Assembly (NCBI GenBank): GCA_037074765.1
Contig: JBAMDO010000035.1
Coordinates: 62,001 to 126,000 of the forward strand
Direction of reading: 5' to 3'
Source: Mansonella perstans
Taxonomy: Eukaryota; Nematoda; Chromadorea; Rhabditida; Onchocercidae
Length of the DNA: 64,000 bases
Part shown: positions 11,101-21,783 of the stretch, piece after piece
Layout: each line of letters opens with the position of its first letter
Position numbering within the stretch: the stretch's first letter is position 1
Notes under the pieces: model-generated
Databases searched by the model: none
What the model was told of the DNA's origin: nothing
The model's input: the letters and a program-made list of their open reading frames with translations, nothing else
Made by a program: the position numbers and the translations under genes

Positions 11101-14100
11101 GGAGCAATATAAATCAGAAGAGATCTAAGAAGAAACATGTAAAAATTCCTGAAATTTTCTACAATTTTTTCTTCGTTTACCACTTACTTCTTTTACAAAA
11201 GAAGTGATTGAATTTGCAATAGGATGCTCGCTATTTGATTCGGCCGAACCAATGGCTGCGAACATTTGCAGTAGGGGTACACTATTTTCCGAAATCAATG
11301 TATGAATTACTACCACTCGCGGATGACCTTCCGTTACAGTGCCAGTTTTATCCATAACGACTGTCGTGATCTGGAAAATAAAACGACTTTTTTTTTCTTG
11401 TCTATATATAACATCTGAAAATAATTAAAGACAAATTCCAAATATTTTCTAAAAAAAATTTAAAAAACCACCTCAATCGTTGCCTAAAACTTCGAAATTC
11501 GTTTTTTTGCTCAGACCATACATTTAACAGTTGATAATTTCATTTAACATTTAACAGCAATACAATTAACAGCTAACATCAACAGTTGATACAAACACAA
11601 ATACTCCAAATCTTCGGAAGAGTTTTGGAGATAATTACTGCTTACCTTATGGGCCATTTCTAATGGTTCACCACCTTTAATGAGTATACCATTAATAGCA
11701 CCAATACCTGTGCCGACCATCACTGCTGTCGGTGTTGCCAAGCCTAGTGAACAAGGACATGCTATTGCTAACACTGTTATGGCTGCTTCGAAAGCTCGCT
11801 TCAATATGACCTCCGTCTTTGTTCTTCTGTCCTGGAAAAAAGAAAGGTAATTGTCAATTTTTTAATATTTTTCAATTCATATCTACAGTTGATACAAACA
11901 CAAATACTCCAAATCTTCGGAAGAGATTAAAAACAGTTTAAAAACAAAAAAAAAGATATTAAAAGCGGAGCCTTGTTTAAGAATTTAAAACATAGCGACA
12001 ACAACCATTTCTCTTTACAAATTTCTCTTATTTCTCTTTAAATTTCTCTTAATTTCTCTTTACTAATTTCTCTTTACAACAAACTTAAAAGTTTGAAGAA
12101 TATGAATGCAAGAATATATGATAAAACATTGCAGTAGTTTTCAATGTGATTAATAAGTTTTGGTAAATTAAACAAAAACTAGGAAAAAATACTCCAATAT
12201 TAACCCCCAGCGAACTGATAACGGAATTTCCAGCTCAAAATATTTGACATAAATGTCATAGTTCATAAAGATTTAGTCTATAACGATCTCACAAAGACCT
12301 AGTATGGATCCCGCAATATATTCACATTTGCCACATTTCTCATTTAAGATATTGGAAATAAAGAAATCATACTGTGTACTCCATATCGATAAAGTAAAGA
12401 CCAACAAATATCCAGATAAAAAGTGTTAATGATGCTAAACTAATAACCACTGGTACAAAGAAACCAGCTATTCGATCAGCCGTTTGCTGTATTGGCGCCT
12501 ATAAAGAAATGAAATTATAAGAAGCAAAAAAATCAAAGTGGTGAAATAATGCAACAAATGAATAGTGAAATTAATTAGAATATTATCAGGTATGGAAATG
12601 AAACATCGCTTTGTAAAAAAACTAACTTTAGATGTTTGCGCTTCCTCAACCAAACGTACAATTTGCGCCAACGTTGAGTCTTGACCAACATGAGTTGTTT
12701 TTATCAACAATGTCCCATGTTGATTAACGGAACCACCTATTACTGCGCTACCTGAAATAAATGACATCTATTAACGACATCTACTGCTTTTTGAACAACA
12801 ATAAGTGATATCAGTTATTTGCGCGGCAGATTAAGTAATTGAATGTAGAATTTACACTTAAAAAAAAACTTCCAAAACCTAAAAGAAATGTTTTCTAGTG
12901 CTCCGTGACGTACTGGTCACACGAAATAAACTTCGAGTTATCAAAGTAAATTAAAAGGAAAGTAAAGAAAAAATTAAGAAGTAATAAAATCACCTTCTCT
13001 CTTGACAACAGGCATTGATTCTCCAGTTACAAATGATTCATCCGCAGCACTTTTACCATCCACAACTATTCCATCGGCCGGAATTTTAGCACCCGGAACA
13101 ACTTTTAATAGATCACCCCTTTGAACCTGAAAAAATTTGAAAAATAAAACAGTTAATTTATCAATTTTATTTAATACACAATCATATGTCTCCAAGTATT
13201 TCTACATGCCTGATATAGATCAAAATGAATAAACATTTTTTTCCAAATAAACTGACCAATTCGACATCAATATTTTCCTCGGATAAAACACGTCCATCAT
13301 TATCTCGAGTAACTAATACTGCTTCTTTTGCTTGCAGTGACATCAGTTTACTTAAAGCTTCCGATGTTTTACCTTTCGCTTTGTGTTCCAACCATCGACC
13401 TAACGATACGAAAGTTACAAGCATTGGTGTAACATCGAAAAAAGTCATCGGACTGCTTGGCCACCTTAAACAAAGAGCAAACTTAAGGGTATAGCTGATA
13501 CAAATAAAAGCTATCACCAATTAAAATTATAAAAACAAATACGTATGTATGAACAGGCGTAAATTTCTGTGAAAGTACTAAATAAATAAAATTATTATTT
13601 ATCCATAATTTACATGGATATCTAAGCAACATAAAAATTTTGATCATTTGCTTGAATTTAGTTCGGTATAATCTATATAGCTTATATAGCTAAATAAAAT
13701 TCCAATATTACAGAACAACATTCTATCACTCGGAAATTGCTGAGCTCAATAAATATTCATTACCTTAAAATAATAGCTATCACAACAACAGTTACGGAAT
13801 ACAAATATGAAGTAGTTGTCGCAAGTACAATTAAAACATCCATATTCGCTGAACCATGCTTTACTGCTCTCCAGCTTTGCAAATAAAAGTATTTTCCACC
13901 AAATAACTAAAAACGAAGAGATATAATTAAAATATTCTGGTAAGCATTACATCAATATTTTAAAGTCATATTTAAGGTGAGTGATTAAGTGAAGTAAGTA
14001 ATAAAGTAACCCATAATTACTTCTTAAATTATTTTGGCAGATAATATTTTAGTGATGATACTTCTTTTTACTTTATTTTACAGATAGCATTTTATTTTAG

Positions 14101-17100
14101 TATTTTAGCGCAGACCGTATTTAGTAGCAGTTGGTATTTTAGTGGCAGATGATATTTTATCAAATGAAAATACTTAAATCGTACAATTTTGACAATAAAA
14201 TTCAAAATACGGTAAACTAAAGAAATAACAACTATTAATTGGTACCTGCACTGGCGTGCACAAAAAAAATAAAACAAGATTATCCAAGCTGAGTGCAGGA
14301 GTAAATACAGGTGTTTGCATTTCTGGATGCATCGGTGTATGCAGGAACCAATGAAAATAAATCATTACACCCATCACCGGTATTCCAAATAGCAGCGATA
14401 CAAATAATGACATCCTCCATCTGCAAATTTCCAGTACAAAATTATTTACATAAATCCAATTACACTATTAAATTAAACTGAATAAGAATGACGTAGTATC
14501 GAAATCTATTTAATATTAACTCTTAAGGTACGGAAAAGCTCATCTATAGCAATGGATAGGTGGTGACAAGTTTTTTCAAAGCGATAGGTAAAGCATTCAG
14601 CTAAGCGATGATCAATGTACAAATTGTTTGCTTACAATGTATTGAAAAATATTTGCAACTGCTAAAGCAGTAACATTACACATTCCTTAAAAGTTAACAT
14701 ACTTTGCTACTTCTGAAGAATGATCGAGTCTTCTCATTTGTTCATCATGACATGCAATTGTCACCGAATATCCCAAATCCTTAAAGAATTTATCACAGAT
14801 TAAAAAAGCAATTATATAAAATTTCATTGTGATGAAATTCGACCATTATTAAGCAATTCCTTATCAATTTCACAATGCTTCTTACCTCAATCACTTTGAT
14901 AATATCACGTGGGCCTATAAATGTAGGAGTGTATTCAATTCTTGCTGAGGATTTCGCTAATGAAACAGAACACGATTCAATACCCTTCCTGGAAACAACA
15001 TGTGACTCAATTCGTTGCATGTCCATTCCTGATGATAATCCAGTAATCTGAAATCGAAAACTTCATCTGAATCAATCATTACAATCACCTCAACACGTGT
15101 AAAAAAACAATCGGAGACCATCTATTCATGCAGATATTGCTTTTATGTCATTAAAACTCAAATCTAACAGCAAATACTTAAATTTGTTACATATATTTCC
15201 ATTGCATTGATATTGAATAATAATTCATTTGTTCTTTGGAATACCAACAAAAATGTCAGATTCTAAAGAACTAAGACATAAAAATTGAAAAGATAATACT
15301 TACTAGCAAATTTAATACTGAATGATTTCTAAATCCATCATCGATGATCGCAGCTCGATAACCTAGCATGTTAATTTCCTCAACTATATGGTCGGCAGAG
15401 ATTACCAGTGAATCATATACCACTTCCGCTTTAGATGACATCAAAGCTACGACTACAGAATGTACACCTAAAATTTCATATTCTTTACAAATATCTAAGA
15501 TTACTTCAAGTCGAGTTATTTTTCAATCGTTGAATGCTAACTTATTTAATTAATGTGAAGCTCATAAATTTTCGATTAAAGTCAAGAATAAGAGAGTCAA
15601 AAAAAAAGAACGAAATTTTGCTTTTTTGTTGAAAAATTGAAAGGAAAAATCACACTATAGCATAAAACTGCACATGTATTGAGTCATATTACTAAACCAA
15701 AATTATGAACTGAGATCACTCCTTTTTTTAATTAATTTCAATACTAAAAATGATAGAACCTTTCACTTTTCCAATATTTCGTTCTATATATGCAACACAT
15801 GAAGCACATGTCATTCCTTCCACTGAAAATGTCCGTTTCTCTATGGAATCATCATTTACGGATTTAAATTTCGCCGTTTTTTTCCCAAGTTTCACAGCGA
15901 ATTCATTATTTTTACAAACATCATCCATCTTTTTAAGCGGAACTGTTTTTCCCTCGGAATAATCTGAAAAATAACACTATCTAAGAAAGTACAGCTATAT
16001 TGAGGGTGAAAGATATAATTTCAGGTTTTTTAATGAAGAATACTAGAAGTTGAGTTTTCTTTGAAAGTCTTGTAAATTCCTCATTTAAGAACAGACACAC
16101 TTTGGCATTTCAAGAAACGAATCAATTTTGTCTTGATAGTGTTTCTGAACTTTTTCTTCTTTGTGTACATTTTGTGCATGATAACTTCCAAATGACAGAA
16201 AGTTGAAAAAAGTCAACTACTAACTTCGTTTGATGTTTGATGTAACATTGCAAGTTTATCATGTGATTGATTTTTCGTCTTCTAGCGGTAAGAAAAAAAG
16301 TAATAAGTTATTTCGTCTTAAGCCCTCAAATTTCTGGTAATTATTCTCATCGATTTCTATACTGAAAATAAAAAGGAAAACCCTGAGTTTGTAGCAGTTG
16401 CGCATCAAAGCCCATGTCGTTGACTAGTTCAACAATCATCTCAGCGCTCCATTTAGAAACATCGTATATAATTCGCCCTTGAATAATTTTAAAAATTGGA
16501 TTAAAACTAAGGAAAAACAACAAAAAACTTTAAGTAGAGAGACAAAGAAGCAAGAAAGCAGAGGTACTGTAAAATTAGCCTAGCATAAATCACAAAATTT
16601 CCCACTTCTCAAACATATTCCCAGATTTATTGGCAAAATGGAGATTAAACTATCTTTACTCTAATTTACTAATTACTGAACATCCAGAAAATGACCAGCC
16701 TTCCGATTTATTAAGTGAAACGGAAATTGATTTTATGCCGTCGTTCCTTCCAATAGTCTCCTCGATATTATTTACACATGAATGACATGTCATCCCTTTG
16801 ATTTCAACTAGTGCTTCTTGGAATTTCGAGATAATTGAATTTCCATTCAAATATTCTTCGCTATCTAAACAAGGAAATTCGAACGATTTTCAAGAAAAAA
16901 CTATACTTTAGTATAGCAATAGGACATAACTTCAAGATGGCCAAAAAAACCAGAGAGGAGTTCCGAAAGAAATAAATGATTAAATTTCCATCATTTTAGC
17001 TGTCATGCTAAAATATTTGTAGAAGTAACTTATGGATATGAGGAAGTTTTCAAAAATTCTCAAAGAAGTATTCAGATTTTTTGACCACAATGATATTTTA

Positions 17101-17808
17101 TAATTTTGTTAGTAAAAGATCAAAACCATGACTTTCCTCAAAACCAATAATTTTGATTTGGTATTAATTTTATGATTAAATTTTATATATAAAACTGTAT
17201 ACTGTACATTGTATTGAGAATTTACAGAAATAAACTGATGAAGTTTTTTTTTCTCCTGTCTCCTAAGATTTTCATCAAATATTATCGAAGAAAACTGGAG
17301 TGACCTGCGTTAAGATAAATAATGCCATTGACCTCTTTTACATTTAACTGGAAAATGATGTTAGAATTTCGCTAATACGATTAATACTTCATTTCGACGA
17401 GTCTACCGAATTCAACAATAATTATTGAATTTATATTCAAAATAGTTCGTGATATTAGTGAGCCAATAGGCAATAATGTATTAATTAAGAATTATCTATT
17501 CAGTACAATTATATTAGTTTTAGACTGCATTTCAGACTTGTCCCTTTTGTTCCACTCATATCACTGCACTATATTTGACTTTAATCATATTTCCATTTAA
17601 AATTTTAAAATTTTGTGTGAAATCTCCAACAAGAACCTTTCGACTCCTTGCTCGAAACATTTCCTTGGCAACTGTCTTCTGTTCTTCGTATCTTATCCTG
17701 AATATTATTCGCCGATGAATGAGATCTCATTTCTCCTAAGTTAGTTACCATAACTTCTTTATCTGTTTGCTGATTTGAAAAATTACATAAATTCCTGCCA
17801 TCTGTCAT
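8115..17808 (-). CDS. cua-1: Copper-transporting P1B-type ATPase (ATP7/CUA-1), complete, 22 exons
   Basis: Pumps Cu(I) into the secretory pathway or out of the cell. Exons: 17808-17637, 16864-16700, 16477-16382, 15963-15760, 15467-15304, 15047-14886, 14779-14703, 14420-14246, 13906-13764, 13464-13257, 13126-12994, 12751-12627, 12498-12373, 11831-11646, 11370-11188, 11072-10886, 10603-10442, 10264-10053, 9634-9500, 9246-9129, 8675-8567, 8355-8115. They total 3483 bases, exactly 1161 codons. Metal-binding domains: a vestige at about 18-57 (no CxxC), GMTCHSC at 81-87, GMTCASC at 194-200, and a CxxC-less one at about 268-345. Catalytic motifs: TGES near 556, CPC at 675-677, phosphorylated Asp719 in DKTG, SEHP at 759-762, GDGIND at 970-975. 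The ATG directly follows TTTTTCAG, consistent with trans-splicing. Two points are uncertain: the exon 2 donor (GC at 16699, or GT at 16669 adding 10 residues) and a duplicated acceptor before the last exon. Family assignment is secure. Confidence 0.96.
8342..8380 (-). repeat. Tandemly duplicated splice acceptor (21 bp) before last cua-1 exon
   Basis: A 21-bp unit containing TAG|AAAGCCAACTCAG is present twice in tandem. The two acceptors put the exon start at 8376 or 8355. Use of the distal copy adds exactly seven residues (KPTQFFR) in frame. Confidence 0.85.
11582..11925. repeat. 41-bp exact direct repeats flanking cua-1 exon 14
   Basis: The segment 11582-11622 recurs identically at 11885-11925. 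The two copies lie in the introns on either side of exon 14 (11646-11831), which encodes the CPC copper-binding helix. Confidence 0.95.
12008..12079. repeat. ATTTCTCTT-type imperfect tandem repeat
   Basis: Six or so imperfect copies of ATTTCTCTT with A/T spacers, inside the cua-1 intron between exons 13 and 14. Confidence 0.75.
14036..14160. repeat. Degenerate repeat of TATTTTAGTGGCAG type
   Basis: The words TATTTTAG and GGCAGAT recur several times in the cua-1 intron between exons 8 and 9. It looks like an eroded minisatellite. Confidence 0.5.
17258..17326 (-). pseudogene. Possible decayed half-exon of a heavy-metal-binding domain
   Basis: Inside cua-1 intron 1 on the gene's own strand, a frame reads [13 protein letters not shown], stop, YLMKILGD. 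It lines up without gaps to the second half of metal-binding domain 1 ([23 protein letters not shown]): IIY, one Ser, one Leu and the late Gly coincide, and hydrophobic positions agree. The in-frame TAA and the absence of a good acceptor mean it is not coding now. The match is short and could be chance. Confidence 0.25.
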
Positions 17809-17816
17809 CTGAAAAA
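17809..17816 (-). promoter_or_regulatory. Probable spliced-leader acceptor of cua-1
   Basis: TTTTTCAG stands immediately before the ATG of the copper ATPase. An acceptor with no coding exon found upstream is what SL trans-splicing gives. A cis-spliced 5' UTR exon is the alternative. Confidence 0.5.
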
Positions 17817-18026
17817 TGAGAAATAAAATATTAGCCGATTAAGTAAGCGATAAACGATAACACGAGTATAAGTGAAAGGAAACTGATACTACTTAAAATT
17901 TCTTAAGAGTTCTCAAAAACAAAGAGAATGACAACAGTTCAATTAACATTGGCCAAGTAAGTATCGCCATACAAGCTAACAAGAAAAGCTTCACAAACAG
18001 ACCTAAACATTTATGATAATCGTTAC

Positions 18027-18420
18027 TCATTTTTTGCATTTCTCATGTTTGGCTTCCCAAACGAAGATTTGAAGGATTTCATCCACTTCGAATGAATTTA
18101 TTAAGCCTGTGGTGTGAATTTTTCAAGTGAGGTGCAGCATGCGTCGAGCTGTCCTCATTCTTTCCTCCAAAGGTTCATCTGGCCAGGGCTAGGAAGCTTG
18201 GACGATGATAGCGAGACCCTCAAGTTGGCTGGAGTGTTTAGATGGATGGTCTTCAGCTAATCGAACTTCATTTGCACGAATCTGAATTAACGGTTATCCT
18301 TTTCCTAGGATAGTTGCCGAACGCTAATGGATCTATCATGCCTATGGGAAATTCTGCTGGAGACATAAGCCTTCACCAGCAAAGTTGATAACCTTACGAG
18401 AATTCTTTTCCACAACTGGA
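18027..18420 (-). pseudogene. Compositional island, probably a decayed protein-coding fragment
   Basis: This stretch is clearly more GC-rich than its surroundings. From 18287 to 18027 one minus-strand frame runs 87 codons with protein-like composition (IRANEVRLAEDHPSKHSS, DEPLEERMRTARRMLHLT, SFEVDEILQIFVWEA) but is broken by TAG at 18191-18189 and TGA at 18125-18123. Just upstream another frame gives MSPAEFPIGMIDPLAFG. Frame changes and stops fit a pseudogene or retrocopy of a gene I cannot name. A structured non-coding RNA is a weaker alternative. Confidence 0.4.
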
Positions 18421-19579
18421 TAAATAAATAAATGGAGAGAAATTAAGCAACCGATCAAAGAAAATATTGCATATATGTACAGCATGTGCACAAAAAATAA
18501 GCGCAAAAAATTGTTCATATTTAATGAAAATTGAAAAAATTCTGATTTCATACCCAGTAAATAGAAATAATTTATTCAGCAACATCCTAAACATCAATAT
18601 CAAACTATCACCTATCCCTAAATAAAAGTAGATGCCAGTGGTAAATAATCAAACAAGAAAAAAGTTTCCCCTGGCAAAAAGTTAAAAGCAAGTTTTGAAG
18701 TTATAAATTTAAATTTAAAATTACAAATTTCATCAGCGATTTCCCAATTTTTTTTGGGCTATTGACCTAGAAATTGTATGACCCAATCAAAAGTCCTAAA
18801 TGAGCTGTAATGAAAAAGAAAATAGAACAGGAAGAAAAGATAACAATAGAAAATTTTGAACGAGAAAAATTATTATATAGTGGTTTTGCACAATCTTTTA
18901 CAACAATCTTTCATCATAAATTATTTATAAATCAGTTTTATTCATTACTCTCTTTACATATGCAATCTTAGCAAGCTTATAAACACAATAGAAATTAATG
19001 TTTAGTGAAGATTAATGATAAGAATTCATGGTAAGTTAATCAAAAATTGATCGCAGTAGCAATAGAAATGATGAATTGAACATTCGTAGCTAATGAGTGC
19101 AAGAAAATTGAGAAAAAAAAAAAAAAAAATTGAAAAATTGAATCATAAAATTACCAACCAATCGAAAATTTCAGAAAGAAATTTTTTAAAACCAGTTCAT
19201 TTAGAGATTTAATATTTATTAAAGTGAAAGGAATGTGGAAGACATTTAATTACAGTAAACATGTTTGCCATTAATGAGGTATGTCATAAATACTTGAATT
19301 TCAAATTGCTATTATTTAATAGAGGAAAAAGAGAATGAAAGTGTGCAAACATACTGTAATGGGAAATGGTAGCACTAATAGCTGCAATTCGATACTTTCT
19401 TCTTTATCATATGGAAATAAGAATATTGCACAATAATAGCCATTTTAACACAGGTAAAATATAAATAATAGCCATTTTAAGTTATAAATAATTGTTATGC
19501 AAATAATGCATTTAGCTAAACAAAAAATTCCCATTGTTCTAATATGGGAATTGTTTTAATATATAAAAAGTATTACATA

Positions 19580-19776
19580 GTTCTAATATAAAACTAATAG
19601 CTGAACAGAAAAGTTTCTTGAAATAAACTTTCAAAAAGGGAAATTAAGAATCACATACATGTTTCCACAGTCATATATATTATGGTTCCATTGTTCTAAT
19701 ATAGAAAATATTATTTGCTGAGCAGAAAAGTTTCTTGAAATAAACTTTCAAAATTAGAAATTAAGAATTACATATG
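19580..19776. repeat. Direct repeat of about 80 bp
   Basis: Two copies (19580-19658 and 19693-19776) share the words TTCTAATATA, CAGAAAAGTTTCTTG and AAATAAACTTTCAAAA, and are about 90% alike by eye. It may be a fragment of a dispersed repeat family. Confidence 0.8.
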
Positions 19777-20377
19777 TAAAAATGCGATTAATAATTTTTT
19801 TATAAATACATCATACATTACAATATATGCATTATATGATATATGCATACAATATACACTTTTATTGTTAAATGCTATCATAAAAATATTATAATAAAGA
19901 GACATTTGCTTTAATATGTCGAGTTATTTTAAAATAATGTTAATAATAAAAGGTATTTATTCAATAATTAAAAACAGAAAAAGAACTTGTTGGCAATTAA
20001 TAATGCTTCCTTAATGTCATTTTTTACTTTCACAAATGAATAAAAGAAGGAAAAATTGGGAGGAAGAAAAAAAAGCATTTATCAATAAATAACGAATGAA
20101 ACACTCAACTGTCCCTTATTTTAAAATTTTATTCCTGTAAAATTTTTAACGAAATGTTTTTTTTTTTTTTTTTTTTTTTGTGAATCACAAACCGAACAAA
20201 ATTGATTTTGTTTGCTTCGGCATATCAAAAGACTACTAAAAGAGGAAGTTTTCGATGCTTAGACATTAAACCATTTTAACAATTAGAATACATATTAAAA
20301 CTAATAATACTTTTCCCTTTAAAGAGAAGAAATAATGAAAGTAAACATGGAAAATGACTTTTATACTTCCATCAGAC

Positions 20378-20394
20378 ACACACACACACACACA
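20378..20394. repeat. (AC)n microsatellite
   Basis: A short, uninterrupted CA run in intergenic DNA. Confidence 0.85.
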
Positions 20395-21783
20395 TCCCTT
20401 TCTCTTTTAATCATTGGAAGAGCGAAGAAGAGAGAAATGTTTCTCTTCAAGGAAAAATATATCAGTGAGGTTGGATGGGCTTATTGCAGAATTTACTGAT
20501 AGCGGAAAATTTTATAATTTTGTTAGCAAATTATTTCAAGGCTATAAAAGAGTAAAACTGTAAAAGAGCTAAGACCAAAGTTGAAGAAGAAGAAAAGAGA
20601 ATGTAAGATAGGGTACAAAAAAATTAAAATTGGAAAAAATATTTAAGAAAAAAAAGCTTCCAAAATTCAAAAGAAATTTAAGTTTTTCTTAAAAATCAAA
20701 TATAAATTAGCAAATCATAAAAACTGCAATTTTTTTTCGGGTAGCTGTCAATAAGGAAGAAAGGTTGAAATGACGAGAAATTTCGGGCCGCGAGAAATTT
20801 GTTATATTTTCACGGGCCTCGTTTGTTCCATATTGTAGTCATTTAGTGCTGTGTTCAAGATGTTTGGTTTGATCTTTTATAGTTGGAAATTGTGGAATTG
20901 TCCGAAATTTCATTAATTGTCACAAAAAAAGAGAGTTTTATTATTATAGGAATAGAATGAATGCTATGCTCATCATCAATTAACACGCAATGACAAGTGG
21001 TATTTATAGTGCTAATGTACAGCAAAATTTGTTTGATAATGCTATTAATCAAGTATGCTTCTTTTCTTTTTTTTAAACTCAGAAAAATTATAATGCAAAT
21101 TTTATTTCCAAGAAAAATCATAGAATAAATTATCAGATATTTTAGAATTAAAAAATTTCGTAGAAATTTTGAATTAAAAGATCATGTGAAGTTTGAATGA
21201 ATCTTCGAATCAGATAAGTTACGTATGATGTGCGACAGTTTAAACTTTAAAGAAGATAAGGTCATATTACACGAGATCATAATGTTCATAATTTATGATT
21301 GGAAAACAAATTACGAATAATTTTGTATGATCATCGTATAGGTTGATGCCACCAGCTTGTACTTATATTTTATGAATTGGTTATTATGATCTGGATTTCT
21401 AGTTGTTACGTCGTAGAAGACATAACTGGATTAGAATTAAGGACTTGAGAATGAATCAATCTATTCTGTAACGAATGTAACGAAATTAAATTGAATTTCT
21501 CTTTGTGCTATCAGATGCAACAATTGCATCCCTATGTATTATTTAAAGGAACAATGGAGTGAGGACTCTTTCTTGATGACTGTATCCATCTCGAGAATTC
21601 CTTCTCGAGAAAATAAATGGGCAATTTAATTTTACAGAATGTGTTGAATTTCCAAAATCTTCAACTGATCATATAAAAATAGTTTTAATAATTTTGGAAA
21701 AAAATATTTTATGTCAAGTGTTATGATTTATGAAGCAAGTTATTACTGTTTTCTTTTTACATTCGCAGTTTGACCAAACAAAG

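Larger units (their letters stand above)
18421..21783. other. AT-rich intergenic region, repeats only
   Basis: No gene supported. It holds an interspersed duplication of about 80 bp (19580-19658 and 19693-19776), a short CA microsatellite (20378-20394), A/T homopolymer runs (T-run at 20158-20179) and a short inverted TCTCGAGA pair near 21590-21613. The promoter of the RhoGAP gene should be near the right end. A minus-strand 88-codon frame at 20855-21121 has no supporting context. Confidence 0.6.

Noticed and set aside
16670..16700. GC donor at the end of cua-1 exon 2 as a firm third GC-AG intron
   Set aside because: The GC site (GAAG|GCTGGT) fits the domain best but is a poor consensus, and a GT site at 16669 (A|GTAAAT) also keeps frame, so it is left open.
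20855..21121. 88-codon minus-strand frame
   Set aside because: Ile/Asn-rich, no motif, no exon partner.
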